A DNA stretch of 64,000 bases from Spongiibacter tropicus DSM 19543 (GCF_000420325.1 NZ_ATUS01000001.1:1926463-1990462); one strand, 5' to 3'. Counted from the first letter of the stretch, positions 42,390-53,985 are shown. The notes: generated from the sequence alone by a model not told the origin. Program-made: numbers and translations.

Positions 42390-42416
42390 ACATATATGAA
42401 AAATCAAATACTATGG
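42390..42416. promoter_or_regulatory. AT-rich imperfect inverted repeat upstream of arsC, possible operator
   Basis: The stretch CATATATGAAAAATCAAATAC includes ATATGA-AAAA-TCAAAT, a nearly symmetric pair. It lies in the divergent gap between arsC and the TonB receptor gene. SmtB/ArsR repressors bind sites of this general kind, but the assignment is a guess. Confidence 0.25.
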
Positions 42417-42501
42417 GAAAATGAGATTGCACAGTCATGCACCAGAAATGACGTAAGGCGCTACAATTAGCGTATCGATGTAGACGCATTCAGGATGAAA
42501 T

Positions 42502-44487
42502 ATGCCAAAGAATTCTCGCAGCGCCGCTTACAGTGCCCTATGCATTTGCCTTGGGACGACGGTTTTCACCGCACCCGACAGCCGCGCCCAGCTACTCAAC
42601 GACCAACTGCCCGTTGTATTAACCCCAGCCCGCCTGAAGCAGAACCGCAGCGAAGTTCCCGCCAGCGTCAGTGTTATTGATAGAGAGATGATTGCCGCCT
42701 CCGGGATACGCCGCATTCCCGAGCTGTTTCGGCTGATTCCCGGAACGGCTGTCGGCGCCCGTGACGGCTGGAACCATGTTGTCAGCTACCACGGTACCAA
42801 CTACCGCGACTCGCGCCGTATGCAGGTGCTGATTGACGGTCGCAGTATCTATCAGGCGGGCCTCGCGACGGTGAACTGGAACGATATCCCGCTGGCAATC
42901 GAGGATATTGAGCGCATTGAAATCGTGCGTGGCCCGTCCACCGCCAGTTATGGCGCCAACGCCTTCCTCGGGGTCATCAACATCATCAGTCGCCATCCGG
43001 AAGACAGTGACCGCTGGGCCGTAATGGCTCGACGTGGCAGCGGTAAGACTGAAGATTACCTGCTTAGTCATGCCGGCGACCTTGCCGACGGACAATTTCG
43101 TATCACCGCCCACAGCCGTCGTGACGACGGTTTTGATAAAAATGCCGACGGTGAGGATCGCCGCGACAGCGACAACAGTGATATGGCCAACCTCCGCTAT
43201 GAAAAGAATTTTGGCAATGGCACCGCGCTGAGTTTCGGCAGTGGTTTCAAGCAGGGCTGGAATACCGATGACTTCGACGACGTCGATGTCACCTCGCCAG
43301 ACACGCAGCACAAGAACCACTACCTCTCCGCCAAACTCAGCTGGGATCTTAATCGCAACCACAGCCAGCACCTGCGGCTCGACTATTCAGGTCAAAAGCA
43401 GATAAAAGAATGGCAGGCGATGATTCCGCCCGCGTTTATCGGTCGACCAGACCATCCCTCTCCGCTGGTCTTGGTGTCACCCAATGAAAACAGCAGACAA
43501 TCGCGGCAAGACGTGGAGTTTCAGGACACCATGATCTGGAACAAGGCATTGCGAACCGTGGCGGGCGTCCACTATAAACACAATCGCGTCAGCTCCGACA
43601 CCTATTACAATGGCAGCCGACGCAGTGACAGTGTTCAATTGTTCGGCAACTTGGAATACACCGTTAACGACGCGATCAGCAGCAACATCGGAGCCTCCTG
43701 GGAGCGCGACAGCAACGAAGGCCGCAAGCATTTTTCTCCGCGCGTCGCAGTTCACTACCACTTTACCCCCAATCACAGTATCCGCGCGGTGTACTCCGAA
43801 GCCGTCAGAACCCCCGACCTGCTGGAGACGTCGGCAGACTGGAGCTACCGGATCACGGATATCCAGCCATACGTTCCCGGCATAGATAGTGGCGAGTATG
43901 TGATCAAGGCCACAGGTAACCCTGATTTACGTGCTGAGCGCATTGCATCCAGCGAGCTGGGCTACTACGGTAATTTCCAGCAATGGGGACTGCAGTGGGA
44001 CGTCAAAGTCTTTAACGACCGATTGAAGCGACTGGTTTCCGATTCCACATCACTGGAAAAATTTACCCCGGAAAACAACAACACGCTGCGCCAGCGAGGG
44101 ATTGAAACAGAGATTGACTACCGTCCCAGCAGTGCATGGCTGATTCACGCCAGCTATGCCTACATCAATTCCGACAGCAGCAACTCAAATGAAGAGAGCT
44201 TTACGCCACAAAACTCGGGCAGCCTGTTAGTCAGTTACCAATGGCCGACACAAACGCGGCTATCGATAGCGCGGTACTACAGTGAAAACACGCGGCAATC
44301 CAAGGGACGAAACAATACCTTCTCCCGCTCGGATGTGCGCCTTGCCCAAAAGGTGGATGTTGGCCGCAGCGAACTCGAACTGGCCTACGTGCTGCGCTAC
44401 CGACACGACCAGAACAGCGAGTTGCTGGCCGATAACTTTTACGATGACAGCACACGTCATCTAGTGAGTGTAAGCCTGCGCTTTTAA
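42502..44487 (+). CDS. TonB-dependent outer-membrane receptor
   Basis: A 661-residue outer-membrane protein. It has a signal peptide (about residues 1-29), a plug domain (about 45-155; SEVPASVSVIDREMI, MQVLIDGRSIYQAGLATVNW, IERIEIVRGPSTASYGANAFLGVINI) and a 22-strand-type barrel ending in a terminal Phe (LVSVSLRF). The plug looks like siderophore/vitamin B12-type or copper-type receptors; the ligand is unknown. The next genes encode a periplasmic binding-type protein and a hybrid histidine kinase, so this receptor may take part in signalling as well as uptake. There is no N-terminal FecA-type signalling extension. Confidence 0.92.
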   Translation: MPKNSRSAAYSALCICLGTTVFTAPDSRAQLLNDQLPVVLTPARLKQNRSEVPASVSVIDREMIAASGIRRIPELFRLIPGTAVGARDGWNHVVSYHGTNYRDSRRMQVLIDGRSIYQAGLATVNWNDIPLAIEDIERIEIVRGPSTASYGANAFLGVINIISRHPEDSDRWAVMARRGSGKTEDYLLSHAGDLADGQFRITAHSRRDDGFDKNADGEDRRDSDNSDMANLRYEKNFGNGTALSFGSGFKQGWNTDDFDDVDVTSPDTQHKNHYLSAKLSWDLNRNHSQHLRLDYSGQKQIKEWQAMIPPAFIGRPDHPSPLVLVSPNENSRQSRQDVEFQDTMIWNKALRTVAGVHYKHNRVSSDTYYNGSRRSDSVQLFGNLEYTVNDAISSNIGASWERDSNEGRKHFSPRVAVHYHFTPNHSIRAVYSEAVRTPDLLETSADWSYRITDIQPYVPGIDSGEYVIKATGNPDLRAERIASSELGYYGNFQQWGLQWDVKVFNDRLKRLVSDSTSLEKFTPENNNTLRQRGIETEIDYRPSSAWLIHASYAYINSDSSNSNEESFTPQNSGSLLVSYQWPTQTRLSIARYYSENTRQSKGRNNTFSRSDVRLAQKVDVGRSELELAYVLRYRHDQNSELLADNFYDDSTRHLVSVSLRF

Positions 44488-44529
44488 CGCCATCACGGGA
44501 TTCGATGGCATCGTCGACAAGGATGAGCC

Positions 44530-45411
44530 ATGTTGAAAGGAGTGCAACACTGTCTGAGGATCGTCGTCTTCCTGTTTGCGACCAGCCTCAGCGTTGCCGG
44601 CGACCTGACTCAGGCCGCCGTCGACCTGATATTGCCTGCCGACACGCCCAACCTGCAATCACTCGCTAATGGCATTCAACAAAAAGCCAACTTCCCCATT
44701 AACACCTACATCGCTCAGCTTCCACCAGCCGAGCAGGCGGGCGATATTCTTCTCATCATCTCCGACGAGCTACTACACTTACTCGACAACAATCCGCCAT
44801 ATCGGGCCCGATTTGCGATGTATATCAACAGCGCCCGATTTGCCGCGTATCGAACCGGCACCAACAGCGCCGTTTATGCCGATCAGCCCTTGTCTCGACA
44901 GCTGAAACTCATCAACACGTTAATTGGTAAACGCCACGCCGATATCGCCATGGCATGGAAACATCCCGAGTACCGCATGCAGTATGACGCGCTGACCGCG
45001 CTTTATCCGGAGTACCGATTTGAAAGCCAGGAGGCCGCCAACAGTCCTGAACGCCAGATCAACCGGCTTATTCAACAGAGTGATGTTCTGCTCGCCACGC
45101 CGGAAACGGAACTGTACAACGCCAATAGTATTCGCAGCATTCTCCTCGCCGCCTACCGGCATAACACGCTGGTCATCGGCCCAAACAAAGCGTTTGTGAC
45201 GGCGGGAGCACTGGCATCAGTAAACTCTGAACCTGAGCACTATATCGACGATATCGTCGATAGCATTCAACACTACATCGATACCGGAGAGATTCCCCAA
45301 CCGCGCTACCCGAGCAAATTCAATGTGAGTATCAATCACCACGTCGCCGAGTCACTGGGCATCCCGATTCACAGTGAAACCGACTTGCTGCAGCAAATAC
45401 GGCAGAACTGA
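44530..45411 (+). CDS. Periplasmic ABC-type substrate-binding-like protein
   Basis: A 293-residue protein with a signal peptide ([24 protein letters not shown]). It has a two-lobe pattern resembling the ABC substrate-binding family that ends in a conserved [16 protein letters not shown] segment. Late blocks [25 protein letters not shown] fit that family. No permease or ATPase gene is adjacent. It is placed between a TonB receptor and a membrane histidine kinase, and the kinase start lies one base beyond its stop, suggesting it presents a ligand to the kinase (inference). The family assignment is moderate. Confidence 0.7.
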   Translation: MLKGVQHCLRIVVFLFATSLSVAGDLTQAAVDLILPADTPNLQSLANGIQQKANFPINTYIAQLPPAEQAGDILLIISDELLHLLDNNPPYRARFAMYINSARFAAYRTGTNSAVYADQPLSRQLKLINTLIGKRHADIAMAWKHPEYRMQYDALTALYPEYRFESQEAANSPERQINRLIQQSDVLLATPETELYNANSIRSILLAAYRHNTLVIGPNKAFVTAGALASVNSEPEHYIDDIVDSIQHYIDTGEIPQPRYPSKFNVSINHHVAESLGIPIHSETDLLQQIRQN

Positions 45412-45412
45412 T

Positions 45413-47287
45413 ATGCGCTGGCCCCCGCGACAAAGCCTGTTTCAACACATACTGCTGGTCAGCCTGCTGCCCATGCTGCTGCTGTTTATTGCCCTGTTCA
45501 GCTATACGCTCGCTGCAAGGCTTGACGACGCCAGACAAAGCCAGCTCGATATTGGCCACCGCATGACCGACAACCTGGCTGCCATGCTTGAGCTGCCGCT
45601 GATCAGCGGCAGTCGGGAACAGATTGAGGATATTATCGCCCCGGTACTTCGCGGCAATATCATCGCGATTCGGGTCTATACCAATGACAGTGAAAAACCC
45701 ATAAGCATCAGTAAGCTCGAGTCGGAAGGCAGCGGCACCACGCTGGCTACCACCATCCGGCAAGCCCGTATTCCGCTGGAAGACAGCATCACCGGACAGC
45801 CACTGCCCGCCGGTCCGCAACGGGTACTGGGCCGACTGGAAATAGATCTATCTGACCGGGAGCTGGCCAACCTGCAGCAACGCATTGCTCTCGTCTCAAG
45901 CGCCATCGCCATCGTCACCGCCATACTCAGTATCTCGCTGGCGCTGTATTTCAGCCGCAAACTGTCCAAACCGCTCAGTGATATCGAACAGGTTACCGGG
46001 CGCATTGCCCGCGGCGACCACAGCAGCCGCATTCAGAAGTTGGCAACGGGAGAACTGGGCGAGCTGCAGAGCCATATTAACCAGATGGCAAGCAGCATCG
46101 AAGCCCAGCAGCGCGCCCTCAGCGAATACGTCGACGAGCTGAAACAAGCCAAGCAGCACGCCGAAGAGGCCAGTCAGGCAAAAACCCTGTTCCTCGCCAC
46201 CATGACCCACGAACTGCGCACCCCAATGAATGGCGCCCTGGGCATGCTGCAACTGCTGGCCAACAGCCCGCTGGATGACGAGCAACGCCGCTACGTTAAT
46301 ATCGCCAAAAGTTCTAGCCAACACCTCCTGTATATCGTTAACGATATTCTGGACTTCTCCCGAATCGAAAAAGGCGATATGCAGCTCGAAGAGCGCTACT
46401 TTGCCGCCGACGAGCTGCTGGGTGATTACCTTGAACCCATGCGTCTTGAAGCCAGCACCAAGGACATTCAACTACACAGCGAACTGGACCCCGAGCTGAG
46501 CAGCATGGAGCTGTACGGCGATGAAACGCGCCTCCGTCAAATAGTGATCAATCTCTGCGCCAATGCGGTGAAATTCACGCACCGTGGCGAGGTCAGCCTG
46601 AAGTTGAGCATCAACGGCAAAACCGACCGACAGCTAGCCCTGCAACTGCAAGTGACCGACACCGGCATCGGCATCAGCCAGGAGCAACTTCCCCACATTT
46701 TCGAAAGCTTCCATCAGGCAGATAGCTCAACCGCAAGGCGCTACGGCGGTTCGGGGCTGGGACTGGCCATTGTCAAACGCCTGTCAGAGCTCATGGACGC
46801 CGAGGTCCGGGTCATCAGCCAGCCCGGCAAAGGCAGCCGATTCACCGTTCAATGGCGGTGTCCTTACCGCCAGTGCTCCCCCGCAAGCCAATCAACATAC
46901 GCACACCCGCTGAAAGGTCTGCGGGTATTGGTGGTGGAAGATAATCCAGTCAACCAAATGTTGATCATCCGCAGTCTGGAGCAGTGGCAAGTGAATCACC
47001 TCGCGGCCAACAATGGGCGTGAAGCGGTGGAGCTGCTGGAAAAACAAGCCGTTGACCTGATTATCATGGACTTGCAAATGCCTGAAATGGATGGCTTTGA
47101 AGCCACTCAGGTGATCCGCCATAAGCTTCGAAAGATCACACCGATTATCGCCCTTACCGCCAATACTGACAGCGACACGCAACAGCGCTGTATTGAAGCC
47201 GGGATGGATGCCTTCCTGAGCAAACCTGTGTCGCTGAGCCGCTTGCAGGAAAAAATCAAAGAACTGCTGTCCCGTTCCACCGCCTGA
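45413..47287 (+). CDS. Hybrid sensor histidine kinase/response regulator
   Basis: A 624-residue protein. It has transmembrane helix 1 (about 13-35), a 120-residue periplasmic segment, helix 2 (158-180), HAMP (182-234), a coiled-coil and HisKA with the phosphorylated His266 in [11 protein letters not shown]. HATPase boxes are [17 protein letters not shown] and [14 protein letters not shown]-terminal receiver domain (about 503-620) has Asp553 in [12 protein letters not shown] and the conserved Lys in FLSKPV. The layout is BarA-like but without an HPt domain, so a separate HPt protein is expected. The ATG at 45413 directly follows the binding-protein gene. No cognate output regulator is encoded nearby. 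Confidence 0.95.
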   Translation: MRWPPRQSLFQHILLVSLLPMLLLFIALFSYTLAARLDDARQSQLDIGHRMTDNLAAMLELPLISGSREQIEDIIAPVLRGNIIAIRVYTNDSEKPISISKLESEGSGTTLATTIRQARIPLEDSITGQPLPAGPQRVLGRLEIDLSDRELANLQQRIALVSSAIAIVTAILSISLALYFSRKLSKPLSDIEQVTGRIARGDHSSRIQKLATGELGELQSHINQMASSIEAQQRALSEYVDELKQAKQHAEEASQAKTLFLATMTHELRTPMNGALGMLQLLANSPLDDEQRRYVNIAKSSSQHLLYIVNDILDFSRIEKGDMQLEERYFAADELLGDYLEPMRLEASTKDIQLHSELDPELSSMELYGDETRLRQIVINLCANAVKFTHRGEVSLKLSINGKTDRQLALQLQVTDTGIGISQEQLPHIFESFHQADSSTARRYGGSGLGLAIVKRLSELMDAEVRVISQPGKGSRFTVQWRCPYRQCSPASQSTYAHPLKGLRVLVVEDNPVNQMLIIRSLEQWQVNHLAANNGREAVELLEKQAVDLIIMDLQMPEMDGFEATQVIRHKLRKITPIIALTANTDSDTQQRCIEAGMDAFLSKPVSLSRLQEKIKELLSRSTA

Positions 47288-47703
47288 ACCCCAAAAAACT
47301 CGCCGGGATAACATCGGGACAGCTGCCCCCGAGACTGTGAACAAGCCGTCAGTAACTTGGCATTTACCCACAAGGTGAAAAAACCGACGAACTTATCCAC
47401 ATTTCATCCCCACGCAGGGCACAGGGAGGCAACAGGAAAATTGTGGATAAATCACCCATTTATACATCAAATTTTTCGAATAAAAACATAGCGTTAAATA
47501 ACTTACCCACAAAAATAGCTATTCCTAATAGTTACATCAAAAATAAAAAAACATAAATCTATCAACATATATATTCATAAATTCTTTATTCCTTTTTTTC
47601 ACAAGAAAGAGAATTGGCTAAAATTTCACCAATTCATTGCAGCCAAAGCAGAAGGCCGTATAATCTCGCTCCCCGAGAACTCTTCTTAAAAATCAGGTGC
47701 ACC
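47288..47703. other. Second DnaA-box cluster and AT-rich region upstream of mnmG (candidate origin)
   Basis: A 416-base gap with TTATCCACA at 47393-47401 (+), TGTGGATAA at 47442-47450 (-) and two one-mismatch boxes TTACCCACA at 47364-47372 and 47503-47511. Bases 47450-47610 are strikingly AT-rich (runs such as AAATAAAAAAACATAAATC), a plausible unwinding element. The gap sits beside mnmG (gidA), where E. coli oriC lies. A promoter for mnmG overlaps its right end. Confidence 0.65.
47637..47664 (+). promoter_or_regulatory. Probable sigma-70 promoter for mnmG
   Basis: TTGCAG (47637-47642) and a perfect TATAAT (47659-47664) are separated by 16 bases, 40 bases before the mnmG GTG. It probably drives mnmG-rsmG-parA-parB. 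Confidence 0.65.
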
Positions 47704-49593
47704 GTGGACTATCCGCAGCGTTACGATGTCATTGTTATAGGTGGCGGCCATGCCGGTACCGAAGCCGCGCTGGCTGCAGCGAGAATGGGCTGTGCCACCC
47801 TGTTGCTGACCCACAACATCGAAACACTGGGACAAATGTCCTGTAATCCGGCTATTGGCGGTATCGGAAAAAGTCACCTCGTAAAAGAAGTCGACGCCTT
47901 GGGCGGTGCCATGGGCCTGGCCACTGACCACGGCGGTATCCAGTTCCGCACCCTGAACGCACGCAAAGGTCCCGCTGTTCGCGCAACCCGTGCCCAAGCC
48001 GACCGCGTCTTGTACAAAGCCGCTATTCGGGAAATGCTGGAAAACCAGCCGAATCTGGCCATATTCCAACAGGCCGTCGATGACCTCATTGTTGAAGGTG
48101 ACCGGGCCCGTGGTGTCGTCACCAACATTGGTCTGAAGTTTTACAGCGAAACGGTCGTTCTTACGGCGGGCACCTTCCTTGGCGGCAAAATTCACATTGG
48201 CCTGGATAACCACAGTGGCGGACGTGCCGGCGACCAGCCCTCTATCGCACTCGCCCACCGTTTGCGCGAGCTGCCCTTCAGAGTCGATCGCCTGAAAACC
48301 GGGACACCACCGCGGATTGATGCCAAAACCGTCAACTTTGAAGGCCTGGAGCAACAGTGGGGAGATGAACCTCGCCCGGTAATGTCCTATCTCGGCAGCC
48401 GCGACATGCACCCCGAACAAGTGTGCTGCTGGATTACCCATACCAATGAGCGTAGCCACGACATTATTCGCAGCGGCCTGGATCGCTCACCCATGTACAC
48501 CGGCGTCATTGAAGGCATCGGCCCGCGCTACTGCCCGTCGATCGAAGACAAAGTTCACCGGTTTGCCGACAAGAACTCCCATCAGGTGTTTATCGAGCCT
48601 GAAGGTCTGAATACTCACGAGCTCTACCCCAACGGCATCTCCACCAGTCTGCCATTCGATGTGCAGCTGAATCTGGTGCGCTCCATCAAGGGCTTTGAGA
48701 ACGCGCACATGACGCGTCCCGGTTACGCGATTGAGTACGATTTCTTCGAACCACGGGATCTGAAAAACTCCTTGGAAACCAAGTTCATCGGTGGCCTGTT
48801 CTTCGCCGGGCAAATCAACGGCACCACGGGTTACGAAGAAGCCGCCGCACAAGGCCTGTTGGCCGGTGCCAACGCGGCACTGCTTGCCCAGGGCAAAGAC
48901 GCCTGGTGTCCCCGTCGCGACGAAGCCTACATTGGCGTACTGGTCGACGATCTGATCACCATGGGTACCAAAGAACCCTACCGCATGTTTACCTCCCGCG
49001 CGGAATACCGCTTGCTACTGCGGGAAGACAATGCCGATCAGCGTCTCACCGAGAAAGGTCGCGAATTGGGTCTGGTCGACGATGCCCGCTGGGCGGCCTT
49101 CTGCGAAAAGCGCGAAACCATTGAACGCCAGCGTCAGCGCATGGCCAGCACCTGGATTCAGCCCAACTCACCCCAAGCTGAACAATTGGCCGCCAAATTC
49201 AACAAGCCGATCAGTCACGAGTACAATCTGCTCGATCTGCTCAAGCGCCCGGAGTTGGGCTACGCCGATCTGGCCTCGATGATTAACGATGGCGAAACGG
49301 TTGACGCCACCGTGGCCGAGCAATTGGAAATCGGTGTGAAATACGCGGGCTACATCGAGCGGCAGAAAGACGAGATCGAGCGCCTGCGTCGGCATGAAGA
49401 AACGCCATTGCCGCTGGATTTCGATTACAGTGCCATCGACGGCTTGAGTAACGAAATCAAGCAAAAGCTCAGCGATTCCCGGCCGCAAACGCTGGCACAG
49501 GCTTCGCGCATTCCCGGCGTCACGCCTGCGGCGGTGTCGCTGTTGCTGATCACACTGAAAAAGCGCGGCCTGCTGGAACGGAAATCAGCCTGA
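47704..49593 (+). CDS. mnmG: tRNA uridine-5-carboxymethylaminomethyl(34) synthesis enzyme MnmG (GidA)
   Basis: A 629-residue FAD protein. The GTG at 47704 gives [20 protein letters not shown], matching the usual N-terminus; a longer frame from 47614 lies in AT-rich non-coding sequence. The FAD site [17 protein letters not shown] is followed by the family blocks [45 protein letters not shown] and [20 protein letters not shown]. It acts with MnmE on tRNA U34. It heads an operon with rsmG and parAB. Confidence 0.98.
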   Translation: MDYPQRYDVIVIGGGHAGTEAALAAARMGCATLLLTHNIETLGQMSCNPAIGGIGKSHLVKEVDALGGAMGLATDHGGIQFRTLNARKGPAVRATRAQADRVLYKAAIREMLENQPNLAIFQQAVDDLIVEGDRARGVVTNIGLKFYSETVVLTAGTFLGGKIHIGLDNHSGGRAGDQPSIALAHRLRELPFRVDRLKTGTPPRIDAKTVNFEGLEQQWGDEPRPVMSYLGSRDMHPEQVCCWITHTNERSHDIIRSGLDRSPMYTGVIEGIGPRYCPSIEDKVHRFADKNSHQVFIEPEGLNTHELYPNGISTSLPFDVQLNLVRSIKGFENAHMTRPGYAIEYDFFEPRDLKNSLETKFIGGLFFAGQINGTTGYEEAAAQGLLAGANAALLAQGKDAWCPRRDEAYIGVLVDDLITMGTKEPYRMFTSRAEYRLLLREDNADQRLTEKGRELGLVDDARWAAFCEKRETIERQRQRMASTWIQPNSPQAEQLAAKFNKPISHEYNLLDLLKRPELGYADLASMINDGETVDATVAEQLEIGVKYAGYIERQKDEIERLRRHEETPLPLDFDYSAIDGLSNEIKQKLSDSRPQTLAQASRIPGVTPAAVSLLLITLKKRGLLERKSA

Positions 49594-49594
49594 G

Positions 49595-50251
49595 GTGAGC
49601 AGCGATTTTTCCCAAGCCCTCACCGACGGCGCCCGTCAATTACACCTTGAGCTCAGTCCGGTGCAGCAGCAATTGCTGTTGGATTATCTGGCGCTGCTGC
49701 ACAAATGGAACCGCGCCTACAATCTGACCGCCGTGCGCGACCCCGCGCAGATGTTGAACCGCCATCTGCTCGACAGTCTCAGTATTGCCAGCTTGGTGCA
49801 GGGGCAACGAGTGCTTGATGTTGGCACCGGACCTGGTTTGCCCGGCATTCCCCTGGCGATTCTGTTTCCCGAGCGACAGTTTGAGCTGCTCGACAGCAAT
49901 GGAAAGAAAACCCGTTTTCTGATTGAAGCCCGTGCGCAGCTTGGCCTGCGAAATGTCGAGGTGCACTGTGATCGGGTGGAAGCCCTGTGCGATGAACGCG
50001 GCTTCGATGCCATCACCTCGCGAGCCTTCGCCTCGCTGGCCGATATGGCTCAGGGGTGTGAGCACCTGCTCGCGCCTGGCGGCAAAATGTTTGCCATGAA
50101 GGGACTCTACCCCGAGCAGGAGTTGAGTCAGTTGCCAAAACGCTTTATCGTCGAGACCTGTCATACGCTGTCTGTTCCCGGTGTCGACGAGGCCCGCCAT
50201 CTGCTGGTGATCTCGCCCCGTACCGGCGAACCCGCTGCAAGCGAGCAATAG
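49595..50251 (+). CDS. rsmG: 16S rRNA (guanine-527-N7)-methyltransferase
   Basis: A 218-residue methyltransferase starting at GTG 49595, two bases after the mnmG stop. The motifs are NRAYNLTAVRDPAQMLNRHLLDSL, the SAM site VLDVGTGPGLPGIPLAILFP, and ITSRAFASLADM with the LLAPGGKMFAMKG segment. It methylates G527 in 16S rRNA; loss gives low-level streptomycin resistance in other species. The mnmG-rsmG-parA-parB order is highly conserved. Confidence 0.97.
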   Translation: MSSDFSQALTDGARQLHLELSPVQQQLLLDYLALLHKWNRAYNLTAVRDPAQMLNRHLLDSLSIASLVQGQRVLDVGTGPGLPGIPLAILFPERQFELLDSNGKKTRFLIEARAQLGLRNVEVHCDRVEALCDERGFDAITSRAFASLADMAQGCEHLLAPGGKMFAMKGLYPEQELSQLPKRFIVETCHTLSVPGVDEARHLLVISPRTGEPAASEQ

Positions 50252-50261
50252 GATCCGGGCC

Positions 50262-51077
50262 GTGGCCACCATATTCGCAATCACCAACCAGAAAGGCGGG
50301 GTGGGTAAAACCACTACCAGCGTCAATCTTGCGGCCTCGCTGGCGGCGACGAAACGCCGCATTCTGCTGATTGATCTCGACCCCCAGGGCAATGCCACCA
50401 TGGGGTGCGGTGTCGACAAAAATGCCGTGGACTACAGCGTTTACGATGTACTGGTTGGTCAGCGCGGTATTGCCGAAACGGCGGTCCCCACGCCCGAAAG
50501 CGGTTTCGATGTGCTTCCTGCCAATCAGGATCTCACTGCCGCCGAGGTGGAGCTGATCAATGAAATCGGCCGCGAGTTTCGCCTTCGCGAAGCACTGACG
50601 CCGATCGCCGATCAGTACGACTATGTGTTGATCGACTGTCCACCGTCGTTGAACATGCTCACCGTCAATGCGCTGGCAGCAGCTCAGGGCGTCATCATCC
50701 CCATGCAGTGCGAGTACTACGCGCTCGAGGGGCTGACAGCGCTGCTCAACACCGTGAACCGGGTGACCCAGCTGATCAATCCGACGCTGCGCATCGAAGG
50801 CATTCTTCGAACCATGTTTGACGGCCGCAACAGCTTGACCAATCAGGTCACCGATGAACTGCGCCAGCACTTTGGTGACAAACTCTACAGCACGGTGATT
50901 CCCCGCAATGTCCGGCTGGCCGAAGCGCCCAGCCACGGACTGCCGGTGCTCTACTACGACAAGCAATCCAAAGGCGCGCTCGCCTATCTCGCGCTGGCTG
51001 GTGAAATTTTGCGCCGGGCACAACGCAGCAATAATGACAACCCGCAAGAACAACAGGTCGAACCGATCAATGGCTAA
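50262..51077 (+). CDS. parA: Chromosome partitioning ATPase ParA (Soj)
   Basis: A 271-residue Walker-type ATPase starting at GTG 50262 (ATIFAITNQKGGVGKTTT). The deviant Walker A KGGVGKTT, Walker A' LIDLDPQGNATMG and Walker B YVLIDCPPSLNMLTVNAL are present. It has no N-terminal HTH, as expected for the chromosomal type. It works with ParB bound to parS sites, two of which are visible in recF. It overlaps parB by eight bases. Confidence 0.97.
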   Translation: MATIFAITNQKGGVGKTTTSVNLAASLAATKRRILLIDLDPQGNATMGCGVDKNAVDYSVYDVLVGQRGIAETAVPTPESGFDVLPANQDLTAAEVELINEIGREFRLREALTPIADQYDYVLIDCPPSLNMLTVNALAAAQGVIIPMQCEYYALEGLTALLNTVNRVTQLINPTLRIEGILRTMFDGRNSLTNQVTDELRQHFGDKLYSTVIPRNVRLAEAPSHGLPVLYYDKQSKGALAYLALAGEILRRAQRSNNDNPQEQQVEPING

Positions 51078-51978
51078 GAAACGAGGTTTGGGTAGAGGAC
51101 TGGATGCCCTGTTGGGCGCTACAGCGGAACCGGTTGCAGTGGCTGACAGCAGCCCGGCATCGGAACCCGCGGCGACTGCGCAGAGCGAGCCTGTCGATGG
51201 TGAACTGAAAAACCTGCCCATCGAGTTTCTGCAGAGCGGTCGCTACCAGCCCCGCCGTGAAATGCCGCCGGAAGGTCTGGAAGAGTTGGCTAACTCCATT
51301 CGTTCCCAGGGTATTATGCAACCTATTGTGGTGCGCGGCGTCGGTCAGGATCGCTACGAAATTATCGCCGGTGAACGCCGCTGGCGTGCCAGCCAGCTGG
51401 CCGGGCTGGACACGGTTCCCGCGCTGATTCGCGATGTACCCGACGAAGCGGCGGCGGCCATGGCGCTGATCGAAAACCTGCAGCGCGAAGACCTCAATCC
51501 CATGGAAGAGGCCCAGGCACTGCTGCGCCTGCAGAAAGAATTCGAACTGACCCACGCCGAAATCGCCGGTCTGGTCGGCAAGTCCCGGACTACCATCACC
51601 AATCTCTTGCGCCTGACCGGCTTGCGTGACGATGTGCAAACTCTGTTGGAAAACGGTGATATCGAAATGGGTCATGGCCGAGCATTACTCGGTTTGCCAC
51701 TGGAACAACAAAGCAGCGCGGCGGCGATGGTTGTCAGCCGAGGCCTCTCGGTGCGCCAGACAGAAGCGCTGGTGCGCAAACTGGTGGACGAGGCCAAACA
51801 GGGCAACAAGTCAGCCCCTGCCAAGCTCGATCCCGATATCAAACAACTTCAAGACAAGCTGTCGGAGACCATTGGCTCGCCAGTGCAGATTCAGCACGGG
51901 GCGAAAGGCAAGGGTAAGGTCACCATCAGCTACAGCAGCCTCGATGAGCTGGACGGGATTCTCGCCCATATCAAATAA
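51070..51978 (+). CDS. parB: Chromosome partitioning protein ParB (Spo0J)
   Basis: The ATG at 51070 gives a 302-residue protein starting AKKRGLGRGLDALLG, the conserved ParA-interacting N-terminus. A CTP-binding ParB/Srx domain follows (PIEFLQSGRYQPRREMPPEGL, YEIIAGERRWRASQLAGL, ENLQREDLNPMEEAQAL), then an HTH (HAEIAGLVGKSRTTITNLLRLTGL) and a C-terminal dimerisation segment. It spreads from parS and guides origin segregation. Confidence 0.98.
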   Translation: MAKKRGLGRGLDALLGATAEPVAVADSSPASEPAATAQSEPVDGELKNLPIEFLQSGRYQPRREMPPEGLEELANSIRSQGIMQPIVVRGVGQDRYEIIAGERRWRASQLAGLDTVPALIRDVPDEAAAAMALIENLQREDLNPMEEAQALLRLQKEFELTHAEIAGLVGKSRTTITNLLRLTGLRDDVQTLLENGDIEMGHGRALLGLPLEQQSSAAAMVVSRGLSVRQTEALVRKLVDEAKQGNKSAPAKLDPDIKQLQDKLSETIGSPVQIQHGAKGKGKVTISYSSLDELDGILAHIK

Positions 51979-52159
51979 ACGGTTTCACCCAGGCTGATGG
52001 CCTATCTGGTGTACCGCGATGCGGAACGATACAGGATGTGGTGGTTGGCCGGCGACAGCCGCCAAATGGAAGTGCTAAATTCCTGATATTTATAGCGAAT
52101 TGTGAAAAATTGTGGCATGTGCTTATTGCCGACTTTCGTCGCAATGCGACCCAAATCGG

Positions 52160-52188
52160 TTGATCCTTAGCCAGTGACCACCTATAAT
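52160..52188 (+). promoter_or_regulatory. Probable sigma-70 promoter of the ATP synthase operon
   Basis: TTGATC (52160-52165) and a perfect TATAAT (52183-52188) are separated by 17 bases, 57 bases upstream of atpI. It is the best promoter match seen in the 266-base parB-atpI gap. Confidence 0.75.
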
Positions 52189-52244
52189 TCGCCCCGCTTT
52201 TCGGACAAGCAAAAGACGCGTTGCAGCAACAGGTGTAGAGGGCA

Positions 52245-52664
52245 ATGACAGCGACACCACGGCGGCCGATTTCGGTGCGCGACAAGGTTCGCCCTCCACT
52301 GGCCACAATATACGGTTTGCAATGTGCCTTACTGCTAATGGCGAGCGGCATAACATATTTCGTCAACGGGGTTGCCGCCTATTCCCTGTTGATCGGTGGG
52401 CTGATTTCCGTTTTACCCAATGCGTATTTTGCGCGCCAGGCGTTTCGCTACGCTGGTGCGGCTTACGCGCGCGAGGTAACTCGTGCTTTTTACCGGGGTG
52501 AAGCGGGCAAGTTTCTGGCAACAATCGGACTCTTTGCCGGTGTGTTCGCCACAGTCAGGCCCCTGCATGTGCCAGTCTTATTTCTGGCATATGTGCTGGT
52601 TATGCTACTGAACGCCGCCCTCCTGGCAGGGTTTGCACAGCGGCGTCGGAAAAGCCGGGTTTAA
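52245..52664 (+). CDS. atpI: ATP synthase subunit I
   Basis: A 139-residue protein with four hydrophobic helices (LQCALLLMASGITYFVNGVAAYSLLIGGLISVLPNAYFARQAF is the first pair). The Arg-rich YFARQAFRYAGAAYAREVTRAFYRGE loop and the RRRKSRV tail are typical of AtpI. It is thought to help c-ring assembly. The start at 52245 opens the atp operon; atpB follows after 31 bases. Confidence 0.93.
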   Translation: MTATPRRPISVRDKVRPPLATIYGLQCALLLMASGITYFVNGVAAYSLLIGGLISVLPNAYFARQAFRYAGAAYAREVTRAFYRGEAGKFLATIGLFAGVFATVRPLHVPVLFLAYVLVMLLNAALLAGFAQRRRKSRV

Positions 52665-52692
52665 GGTCAACGCTTAACAGAGTCGAGAGTGA

Positions 52693-53634
<942 letters not shown>

Positions 53635-53649
53635 GGTAATTTGTTTTAA

Positions 53650-53928
<279 letters not shown>

Positions 53929-53985
53929 TTTGCACGCATTCGGAATACGACACGTTCAGCAACTTGATATAGCAGAGGTATCGGC

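Noticed and set aside
42427-42467. TTGCAC and TACAAT upstream of the TonB receptor gene as a promoter
   Set aside because: The spacing is 29 bases, too long for a sigma-70 promoter.
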